Positions 32,901 through 44,900 of a stretch of DNA of 64,000 nucleotides are shown here, piece after piece. The notes under the pieces are model-generated. The model did no database searches. It saw nothing but the letters and a program-made list of their open reading frames with translations, and was not told the origin of the DNA. The stretch spans positions 19,842,501 to 19,906,500 of the forward strand of contig OX387200.1 of assembly GCA_947561715.1 (NCBI GenBank), in the 5' to 3' direction. Source of the stretch: Ascidia mentula (lineage: Eukaryota > Chordata > Ascidiacea > Phlebobranchia > Ascidiidae). Numbering within the stretch: position 1 is the first letter of the stretch; the number at the start of each line of letters is the position of its first letter. The position numbers were made by a program, and so were the translations under genes.

Positions 32901-35900
32901 GAGCAAGATTGTAACACACAACCTTGTCCGGGTAAGGAATTTGTGAACAAAATTCAACAGCTAAAATTCAACCGCTAATCCCTATAACTACTAACCTTAT
33001 AGCGTAAACATTCGTGAAGTAAGTGAATGTTATGAAAATATTAGAAGTTTCAAATTGAAGTCCCCTGGTTTATTAGTAATATTGAAAAATCGATTTCGCC
33101 TGCTCGAGCATCCTCATTCGTGAAGTATTTGTACATTTATGCACAGTTGCTCGTCAGCGAGGCCAAATATTTGGGACAGAAATATCCCAGTGGAGACCTT
33201 GGGGAAACTGTGATAAAACGTGTGGGGAAGGAAAAAGAACACGAATTAGAGCTTGCACGAATGGATCATGCGATACTGGATCCGATACCGATACAAAATC
33301 CTGTAACGATGGCGGTTGTCCGGGTAAAAACAGACTTGCTGTGAAAACATTGCGATATTTAGTTTCTTATTATGGTATATTAATCTTCGAACTACTTTTT
33401 AATACACGGTAGATGTAGATATAGTTTTACTTACTTACACACTGTTCTGAGTTCTCCCTGATTGTGTCGTTTATTGCCTAGCCAAGAAAATGGCGTTTGT
33501 TGTGGTGAATTTTTTTTAGTTCGAATGCGGTGGTAATCATAAAAACAAAAACATTCGTTGGGAAATTATCCCAACTAAAAATTATGTTTGTAGCATGGAT
33601 GGAATGGGGTTCTTGGGGAAGCTGCGATAAAACTTGCGGAATGGGAGATAGAACACGAAGTAGAACTTGCGATAATGGACCATGCGATACCGGATTCGAT
33701 ACAGATACTGAATCCTGCGATGGAAGCTCATGTCCGGGTAAATACACCTTTGCTTTGTAACCATTCCGATTTCTGTTTTTTCATATTTCAATAACAATAA
33801 AATTTCCTCTTCTGGTTACATTTCGACCTGTTGTAAATAATTTGTCATGACTTACGCAGTGGGAAAAATATAAAAAACAGAAACCTTGTTGGGAAGTTAT
33901 TACGACTTTTGATGTAGTATTAACCTATCACGGTAAATATTGATACTACCTATTTTTGGACATATGATATTTTTATTATGGAACCGTATAAAACATTCCG
34001 TTTTTCGTTGAGTGCGTTTATTGTCCTAACTTTCAAAAGTGGCGTCTTGGACCACGAAGTACAGTTATTGTGTTTTTAGCATGGACGGAATGGGGACTTT
34101 GGGGAAACTGTGATAAAACGTGTGGGGAAGGAGAAAGAACACGAAGCAGAACTTGTGTTAATGGACCATGCAATACCGGATCCGATACCGATGCAGAACC
34201 CTGCGACGAAGGCGCTTGTCCGGGTACTTAAATACCCGTTATGAAACTAATTTCATTTGTATTGTTTAAGCATTTCTTAACAATTAATAATCCTGTGACA
34301 TTGGCAAAAAACATAAACACCATTCAGAATGGTTGATACTGGTGTCCAATTGTTGGCCAGCTAGATAAGTGACATTTGTGGTCATGAATTATTTTTTTAG
34401 CATGGACGGAATGGGGACTTTGGGGAAACTGTGATAAAACGTGTGGGGAAGGAGAAAGAACACGAAGCAGAACTTGTGTTAATGGACCATGCGCTACCGG
34501 ATCCGATACCGATGCAAAATCCTGCGACGAAGGCGCTTGTCCGGGTACTCAAATACCCGTTATGAAACTAATTTAATGTGTATTGTTTAAGCATTTCTTA
34601 ACAATTAATAATCCTGTGACATTGGCAAAAAACATAAACACCATTCAGAATGGTTGATACTGGTGTTCAATTGTTGGCCAGCTAGATAAGTGACATTTGT
34701 GGTCATGAATTATTTTTTTAGCATGGACGGAATGGGGACTTTGGGGAAACTGTGATAAAACGTGTGGGAACGGAGAGAGAACACGAAGCAGAACTTGTAC
34801 GAATGGATCATGTGATACCGGATCCGATGCCGACACCGAATCCTGCAACGAAGGCGCATGCCCAAGTAAATTACATCCTTGTTTAAAATTATTCCCATTT
34901 CTAGTTTTTATTATTTCTTTTCAATAAAATTTCTCTTAGTTACTCCTTTTTGAAGCGATAAAGATGTTTGGAGTGATTTTGTTGATAAAAGTTGGAAACG
35001 TTTCTTCGTTTTTTCATTTATTACCTACTAGACAAATGCGTTGTTATAAAATTGGTTAAAATGTAACTCACAGCATGGACTGAATGGGGACCTTGGCGTG
35101 CATGCGGTAAAACTTGTGGGAACGGAGAGAGAACACGAAGCAGAACTTGCACGAATGGAACATGTGATACCGGATCCGATGCCGACACCGAATCCTGCAA
35201 CGAAGGCGCATGCCCAAGTAAATTACATCCTTGTTTAAAATTATTCCCATTTCTAGTTTTTATTATTTCTTTTCAATAAAATTTCTCTTAGTTACTCCTT
35301 TTAAAGCGATAAAGATGTTTGGAGTGATTTTGTTGATAAAAGTTGAAAACGTTTCTTCGTTTTTTCATTTATTACCCACTCGACAAATGCGTTGTTATAA
35401 AATTGGTTAAAATGTAACTCACAGCATGGACTGAATGGGGACCTTGGCGTGCATGCGGTAAAACTTGTGGGAACGGAGAGAGAACACGAAGCAGAACTTG
35501 CACGAATGGAACATGTGATACCGGATCCGATGCCGACACCGAATCCTGCAACGAAGGCGCATGCCCAAGTAAATTACATCCTTGTTTAAAATTATTCCCA
35601 TTTCTAGTTTTTATTATTTCTTTTCAATAAAATTTCTCTTAGTTACTCCTTTTAAAGCGATAAAGATGTTTGGAGTGATTTTGTTGATAAAAGTTGAAAA
35701 CGTTTCTTCGTTTTTTCATTTATTACCCACTCGACAAATGCGTTGTTATAAAATTGGTTAAAATGTAACTCACAGCATGGACTGAATGGGGACCTTGGCG
35801 TGCATGCGGTAAAACTTGTGGGAACGGAGAGAGAACACGAAGCAGAACTTGCACGAATGGAACATGTGATACCGGATCCGATGCCGACACCGAATCCTGC

Positions 35901-38900
35901 AACGAAGGCGCATGCCCAAGTAAATTACATCCTTGTTTAAAATTATTCCCATTTCTAGTTTTTATTATTTCTTTTCAATAAAATTTCTCTTAGTTACTCC
36001 TTTTAAAGCGATAAAGATGTTTGGAGTGATTTTGTTGATAAAAGTTGAAAACGTTTCTTCGTTTTTTCATTTATTACCCACTCGACAAATGCGTTGTTAT
36101 AAAATTGGTTAAAATGTAACTCACAGCATGGACTGAATGGGGACCTTGGCGTGCATGCGGTAAAACTTGTGGGAACGGAGAGAGAACACGAAGCAGAACT
36201 TGCACGAATGGAACATGTGATACCGGATCCGATGCCGACACCGAATCCTGCAACGAAGGCGCATGCCCAAGTAAATTACATCCTTGTTTAAAATTATTCC
36301 CATTTCTAGTTTTTATTATTTCTTTTCAATAAAATTTCTCTTAGTTACTCCTTTTAAAGCGATAAAGATGTTTGGAGTGATTTTGTTGATAAAAGTTGAA
36401 AACGTTTCTTCGTTTTTTCATTTATTACCCACTCGACAAATGCGTTGTTATAAAATTGGTTAAAATGTAACTCACAGCATGGACTGAATGGGGACCTTGG
36501 CGTGCATGCGGTAAAACTTGTGGGAACGGAGAGAGAACACGAAGCAGAACTTGCACGAATGGAACATGTGATACCGGATCCGATGCCGACACCGAATCCT
36601 GCAACGAAGGCGCATGCCCAAGTAAATTACATCCTTGTTTAAAATTATTCCCATTTCTAGTTTTTATTATTTCTTTTCAATAAAATTTCTCTTAGTTACT
36701 CCTTTTAAAGCGATAAAGATGTTTGGAGTGATTTTGTTGATAAAAGTTGGAAACGTTTCTTCGTTTTTTCATTTATTACCTACTAGACAAATGCGTTGTT
36801 ATAAAATTGGTTAAAATGTAACTCACAGCATGGACTGAATGGGGACCTTGGCGTGCATGCGGTAAAACTTGTGGGAACGGAGAGAGAACACGAAGCAGAA
36901 CTTGCACGAATGGAACATGTGATACCGGATCCGATGCCGACACCGAATCCTGCAACGAAGGCGCATGCCCAAGTAAATTACATCCTTGTTTAAAATTATT
37001 CCCATTTCTAGTTTTTATTATTTCTTTTCAATAAAATTTCTCTTAGTTACTCCTTTTAAAGCGATAAAGATGTTTGGAGTGATTTTGTTGATAAAAGTTG
37101 GAAACGTTTCTTCGTTTTTTCATTTATTACCCACTAGACAAATGCGTTGTTATAAAATTGGTTAAAATGTAACTCACAGCATGGACTGAATGGGGACCTT
37201 GGCGTGCATGCGATAAAACTTGTGGGAACGGAGAGAGAACACGAAGCAGAACTTGCACGAATGGAACATGTGATACCGGATCCGATGCCGACACCGAATC
37301 CTGCAACGAAGGCCCATGCCCGGGTACTTAAATACTGGTTGTGAAACTATTCCCTTTTCTTGTTTTTAATAATTTTTTGCAATAAAAGTTTCTCTTAGTA
37401 GCTCCTTAAAATGCGATAAAGATGTTTGGTGGGATATTGTTGATAACAGTTGGAAATGATTCCTCGTTTTTTTGGTTTCAAGTCGAAAAAAATGTGCTTC
37501 GTTTCTATAGGGTACATAAATTATGCTGCTTTACTCAAAATTTAGATCTTAACCAACATTTGACTCGCCACCTATAGTTTAAGGTAAATGTTCAATTATA
37601 AATACTACACACTCACATGTCGTACTTTTCCTTCATGTCGACTCTATTGAAAATGAGCTCATGTTTAGCCGATGGAAGTTGGGGCCCATGTTCACGAACA
37701 TGCGGACAAGGAACAAGAATAAAACGAAATGTCAACGGGAGTGTAGAATACGACGATTGTCATGACAAATGTCCCAAAAGTAGGTTTCTATCTAATATTG
37801 GCAAAATTTTATTTGTTTCTTGCAAAACGAAAACGTGTACCTGTGCTTGCAACAGAAAAGCATTTTTTTACAAGATACCATTTTACTGTTTAAAATACAA
37901 ACCAAATGTTTTTGTGCATGAGGCTAATTGCATATTTGCATGTTGCATATTTTTTCTGCATCGCAAATGCTAGATGCCGCATGCCTACTTACATATGTAT
38001 TAAGTATTATGTTCACAAACGAAATGATTGTCAGAAACATGCCCTCCACCACTGATACGTCGATACTCGGTGAATCAACATTCGTGTTGCGACGCTAAAA
38101 GCATGCCACCTTGTGGAAGAAGTTCAAACACTGGAAGAATAATCAATGGAACACAATCCAAAGATCAGCAGCAATGGCCATGGATGGTAGAGTACAGAAT
38201 AAAAATTTAAGTCCAAACCTCTAAACCCATTTGTTGGCTTTACTTCTTTATTTCTGTTGTAACGAAACGAATTTCACCGGTGAAAAATTCCTTTTTTGTA
38301 CTAACAGGATGTGCAACAAACGCTATGTGCAGGTCATCGCCTCTATTTGTTTACTTGTTTTGTGTTGATTGTAGGTGCAGCTGACACACACGCAAAGTGG
38401 AGCAGTAATGTGTGGAGGGATGTTGATCTCAGACACTTGGGTGTTGACTGCAGCACATTGTGTGGGGTAAGAATGTTTCTTTGAAAAATTCGTGGCAGAA
38501 ACAAGTAAGCTACTGATATGTCATTTCAGCGCAAAAACTAAAATGAACTACATCAGATAAAGACAGGCACATTTTTCTTCCCAATCTGTGTGCAGTGTCC
38601 ACGTACAAAGATAAATACGTACAAATGTTTTTTTTATTTGCAGAAACAAGAATCTAATACAGGCAAAATTTGGAGTCCTTCAGCAAAGTGCTAACAGCAC
38701 CCACGTGCAGACCAGAAAAATTAATGAAAGCATAATTCACCATCTGTACAACAATGCATCTTTACTTAACGACATCGCCCTTTTAAAAGTAAGTGGTTTA
38801 GAGGAATACATAACTTTGTTACCGCGGAACAGTTTCAAGTTGAAAAGGAACCGCAAAACTTAACGTCAAGTGAGTCTAAACGTTTTTTTACCAAGAGTGT

Positions 38901-41900
38901 TGTATTTTTTTGTACTTATTGGCTTCAATATTATGTCTGTGTTGCCTAACGAGGTTTATGGAACCTTTTATATTTTGTTATGGCACCCTTGGGTTTCGCG
39001 TAACCGACTTCAAAAATCGTTAATGCATATCAACGCACAATAACACATTACGTGAGAGAACGGTTTATCAAAAAGTGAAACCACAAGCACATGCTTCAAG
39101 CCGTTAGTTTTTAAACATTTTCTTTACGGCAATGTTCTAAAATATACCAGTACTGTAAAATATAATTTACTCGCATTTTACGGACAGGAGAATCTTTATT
39201 GCATAAACAAGTTTGTTTTATGACATTCCCCGCGAATAAATGCATCGATGCTGGACTGCAAGAATCTTACTTTATATCTTTTACTTCACTTTATACAATC
39301 CATAGCTTTACAGTCCTGTCTCAATTAGTACGTACGCTCGACCGATCTGTTTACCACAAGGCGAGGAGGATTTGACTGACAACATGTGTGTGGCTGCAGG
39401 ATGGGGCATAGGTAAAAAAAATATTTAAATTACATGCAGGTTTGTCCAGTTTTCGATCTGTTTGCCCAAAGGTCACAATAGAATATTGTGTGATAAGGAA
39501 TAAGATACACTTATAAACCCGGTAAATTTGTCAAAAAACGATTTGCGGTTATCAGTTTGTGAAGGAAGTCTGAATTTTTAGCTGGCCATAAGGAAAGTAC
39601 ATTGTTGTCAAATGAATAATCTGGTACAAGAAACACTATTTGCTTAGACCCAAAATAGGCACGTTGCTTGCATGGTATGGCAGTAATCCTATTTGCGTAC
39701 AAATACTGATAAATAAGTATACCTAATTGATAAACGAAGAACTTCCTAACATTTCAGTAGAATTTTAGCTTACATTTCTTTAGAATCCCATGGGACCACT
39801 AAAACTTCCTACACCTTGATGGAGGTTGATCTTCGGATTCTTCCTGTAAGTTATTGCAATCAAGCAAAAATGCCGACAACGAAACCATTTGTGGAAGATA
39901 CAAATATTTGTGCGGGGGCGATTCGTGGTGGGGTGGACACTTGTCGGGTGAGCTTTTAGAAAAAAACCTACATCGTTGGACAGAATTATTCTTAATTGTA
40001 ACCTTGTAATGTTTTTCGTACAATGTTCACAAATTAGTGGGAATGCGTAGTTATGAACATTGAATGTGCTATTTTGATGAATGCAAAATAATTCTACTCC
40101 GTGTAAATAAAATCTACAAAAGGGCGATAGTGGTGGTCCTCTCATGTGTCAAGGATGGACCAACTGTGCTTGGTTTGCTGTTGGCATCACTTCGTTTGGA
40201 CTTAACTGCGGTCAACCAAACCAACCTGGAGTGTACACGAAGATCTCAGCCTACAAGAATTGGATCAAAAGTGTTTCTGGAGTAGGGGAAGCAGCTCAGA
40301 ACTTATCGAGTAAGTAATGCGTTGGAGAAGAAACCCTTTTCTTGTTTTTAATAATTTTTTGCAATAAAAGTTTCTCTTAGTAGCTCCTTAAATGCGATAA
40401 AGATGTTTGGTGGGATATTGTTGATAACAGTTGGAAATGATTCCTCGTTTTTTTGGTTTCAAGTCGAAAAAAATGTGCTTCGTTTCTATAGGGTACATAA
40501 ATTATGCTGCTTTACTCAAAATTTAGATCTTAACCAACATTTGACTCGCCACCTATAGTTTAAGGTAAATGTTCAATTATAAATACTACACACTCACATG
40601 TCGTACTTTTCCTTCATGTCGACTCTATTGAAAATGAGCTCATGTTTAGCCGATGGAAGTTGGGGCCCATGTTCACGAACATGCGGACAAGGAACAAGAA
40701 TAAAACGAAATGTCAACGGGAGTGTTGAATACGACGATTGTCATGACAGATCATGTCCCAAAAGTAGGATTCTATCTAATATTGGCAAAATTTTATTTGT
40801 TTCTTGCAAAACGAAAACGTGTACCTGTGCTTGCAACAGAAAAGCATTTTTTTACAAGATATCATTTTACTGTTTAAAATACAAACCAAATGTTTTTGTG
40901 CATGAGGCTAATTGCATATTTGCATGTTGCATATTTTTTCTGCATCGCAAATGCTAGATGCCGCATGCCTACTTACATATGTATTAAGTATTATGTTCAC
41001 AAACGAAATGATTGTCAGAAACATGCACTCCACTGATACGTCGATACTCGGTGAATCAACATTCGTGTTGCGACGCTAAAAAAATGCCACCTTGTGGAAG
41101 AAGTTCAAACACTGGAAGAATAATCAATGGAACACGATCCAAAGATCAGCAGCAATGGCCATGGATGGTAGAGTACAGAATAAAAATTTAAGTGCAAACC
41201 TCTAAACCCATTTGTCGGCTTTACTTCTTTATTTCTGTTGTAACGAAACGAATTTCACCGGTGAAAAATTCCTTTTTTGTACGAACAGGATGTGCAACAA
41301 ACGCTATGTGCAGGTCATCGCCTCTATTTGTTTACTTGTTTTGTGTTGATTGTAGGTGCAGCTGACACACACGCAAAGTGGAGCAGTAATGTGTGGAGGG
41401 ATGTTGATCTCAGACACTTGGGTGTTGACTGCAGCACATTGTGTGGGGTAAGAATGAGTGAAAAATTCGTGGCAGAAACAAGTAAGCTACTGATATGTCA
41501 TTTCAGCGCAAAAACTAAAATGAACTACATCAGATGAAGACAGGCACATTTTTCTTCCCAATCTGTGTGCAGTGTCCACGTACAAAGATAAATACGTACA
41601 AATGTTTTTTTTATTTGCAGAAACAAGAATCTAATACAGGCAAAATTTGGAGTCCTTCAGCAAAGTGCTAACAGCACCCACGTGCAGACCAGAAAAATTA
41701 ATGAAAGCATAATTCACCATCTGTACAACAATGCATCTTTACTTAACGACATCGCCCTTTTAAAAGTAAGTGGTTTAGAGGAATACATAACTTTGTTACC
41801 GCGGAACAGTTTCAAGTTGAAAAGGAACCGCAAAACTTAACGTCAAGTGAGTCTAAACGTTTTTTTACCAAGAGTGTTGTATTTTTTTGTACTTATTGGC

Positions 41901-44900
41901 TTCAATATTATGTCTGTGTTGCCTAACGAGGTTTATGGAACCTTTCATATTTTGTTATGGCACCCTTGGGTTTCGCGTAACCGACTTCAAAAATCGTTAA
42001 TGCATATCAACGCACAATAACACATTACGTGAGAGAACGGTTTATCAAAAAGTGAAACCCCAAGCACATGCTTCAAGCCGTTAGTTTTTAAACATTTTCT
42101 TTACGGCAATGTTCTAAAATATACCAGTACTGTAAAATATAATTTACTCGCATTTTACGGACAGGAGAATCTTTATTGCATAAACAAGTTTGTTTTGTGA
42201 CATTCCCCGCGAATAAATGCATCGATGCTGGACTGCAAGAATCTTACTTTATATCTTTTACTTCACTTTATACAATCCATAGCTTTACAGTCCTGTCTCA
42301 ATTAGTACGTACGCTCGACCGATCTGTTTACCACAAGGCGAGGAGGATTTGACTGACAACATGTGTGTGGCTGCAGGATGGGGCATAGGTAAAAAAAATA
42401 TTTAAATTACATGCAGGTTTGTCCAGTTTTCGATCTGTTTGCCCAAAGGTCACAATAGAATATTGTGTGATAAGGAATAAGATACACTTATAAACCCGGT
42501 AAATTTGTCAAAAAACGATTTGCGGTTATCAGTTTGTGAAGGAAGTCTGGATTTTTAGCTGGCCATAAGGAAAGTATATTGTTGTCAAATGAATAATCTG
42601 GTACAAGAAACACCATTTGCTTAGACCCAAAATAGGCACGTTGCTTGCATGGTATGGCAGTTATCCTATTTGCGTACAAATACTGATAAATAAGTATACC
42701 TAATTGATAAACGAAGAACTTCCTAACATTTCAGTAGAATTTTAGCTTACATTTCTTTAGAATCCCATGGGACCACTAAAACTTCCTACACCTTGATGGA
42801 GGTTGATCTTCGTATTCTTCCTGTAAGTTATTGCAATCAAGCAAAAATGCCGACAACGAAACCATTTGTGGAAGATACAAATATTTGTGCGGGGGCGATT
42901 CGTGGTGGGGTGGACACTTGTCGGGTGAGCTTTTAGAAAAAAACCTACATCGTTGGACAGAATTATTCTTAATTGTAACCTTGTCATGTTTTTCGTACAA
43001 TGTTCACAAATTAGTGGGAATGCGTAGTTATGAACATTGAATGTGCTATTTTGATGAATGCAAAATAATTCTACTCCATGTAAATAAAATCTACAAAAGG
43101 GCGATAGTGGTGGTCCTCTCATGTGTCAAGGATGGACCAACTGTGCTTGGTTTGCTGTTGGCATCACTTCGTTTGGACTTAACTGCGGTCAACCAAACCA
43201 ACCTGGAGTGTACACAAAGATCTCAGCCTACAAGAATTGGATCAAAAGTGTTTCTGGAGTAAGGGAAGCAGCTCAGAACTTATCGAGTAAGTAATGCGTT
43301 GGAGAAGAAACTTGCGAAGGTACTTTGGGTGGAATACGAGCATGAGTGCAAAACAGTAGGCGATAAATGGTAGTCTACACTGTGCATCACACCAGCTCAA
43401 TTAGACATCCTTGTTGATCGTAGTGCCAATTCATTGCACAGTGAAAATATATGATAAGTATTCTAAACTTTTTGGTGCAAATCTTTCCACATTACCTATA
43501 GATGTAGTGTCAAAGTCCAGATTTTAGAGAAATAAAAAGACTGGTCCGCCATAATTCACAAAAAATTCTGTGAGTGTGAGTGTGAGTGTGAGTGTGAGTG
43601 TGAGTATATCTTTTCAATCAAATGCAGTTTGTCATGTATCCTTTTGATGTTTTCGTAAGTACTAAATACAACTTTGTAGGTTATTTGTTGCGACTTATTT
43701 TTATCATTAAAACACTACAGCCGGACGTAAGCGAAGCCAAACAAATGGGACAGAAGTTTCTGAATGGGGACCTTGGGGAAACTGCGACAAATCATGTGGA
43801 AAGGGAGAAAGAACACGAAGCAGAACTTGCACGAATGGAACATGCGATACCGGATCCGATACAGAATCCTGCAACGAAGGCGCATGTCCGGGTGTGACAA
43901 TTTTTTTAAAATATAACTTCTATGCTTTACGATATGTGAGTAGTTACACTGCTGTCAGTTATTCTAAAAGCATGTGAGGAAATATATGTATTCGTGATTG
44001 GAGTCTGTCGGAGGTGGATGTTTTCTGCAATCCTTCATAAGGAATTTCAGTTACTGCTGTACTTGTTTTATCAGAGTGTTGAAAGGCCACTTTACCTCTA
44101 AATCGTGCGGTTATATAAGTTCAGAGTACATTGTATTGGCAATGCTTTAGTAAACATTTCACAGTGAGCGATATATTCACCGACCCGAAGTCCTTCTTAG
44201 GCCAGATTCATGCCAACTAGAAATAATTTAAAGTGTGAAAGTTATTTAAAAACATATTTACAAGCAAAGCAATCTGTTGTTTTAGCCGATGGAAGTTGGG
44301 GACCTTGTTCACGAACATGCGGAGAAGGTACCAGAATAAAACGAAAGGCTAACGGAAGTGTGGAATATGACGATTGTCATGTCAGACCATGTCCACGACG
44401 TAAGTTGCTATAACAATAGGTAAAGCAGGTTGTGTAATACCGATGTAATAATTTTATATGAAAGGAAATGTATGTTACATAATTGAAAAAATATATTCAT
44501 ACGTTGAAACTTGTAAACGATTGGCTGCACTAATGTTGTGTATCGTAAGTATTGTTTAAAAATTTAAATATTTTGAAAAGATACAAAATATTTTTCTTCT
44601 CGGCAATGATTTGTTTTTCAGAAACATGCACTCCACCACTGATACGACGATACTCGGTAAATCAGCATTCATGTTGTGTCGCTAGAAATTTGCCTTCGTG
44701 TGGAGTGAGTTCAAACCGTGGAAAAATATTCAATGGAACACAAACCAAAGCTCGGCAGTGGCCGTGGATGGTAACACAGAATTACTTTATAGTTCAAATT
44801 TAAAATTTTGATTTTAAGTTCGATTTTTTGCATGCGGTTTTGTTTCAGCTGTTACGCTTCTCACCTCTTTCAGACAAAACATTTATTTTTAACTCAAGGA

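Noticed and set aside
35068-37005. Repeated minus-strand 60-codon ORFs with identical sequence across the 351-bp array
   Set aside because: They are antisense shadows of the TSP1 exons. They lack splice logic, and the plus-strand frame has the conserved cysteines.
34080-37323. Regularly spaced repeat resembling a CRISPR or satellite array
   Set aside because: Each unit contains a coding TSP1 exon with splice sites. The period and composition are those of duplicated exons in a eukaryotic gene.
39780-40145. Minus-strand 121-codon ORF, duplicated at 42757-43122
   Set aside because: It is antisense to S1 exons and introns. The duplication comes from the module duplication, not from coding constraint.
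43622-43753. Upstream ORF as a separate start for module 4
   Set aside because: It is in a different frame from the TSP1 exon at 43754, has no signal peptide in that frame, and is better read as intron.
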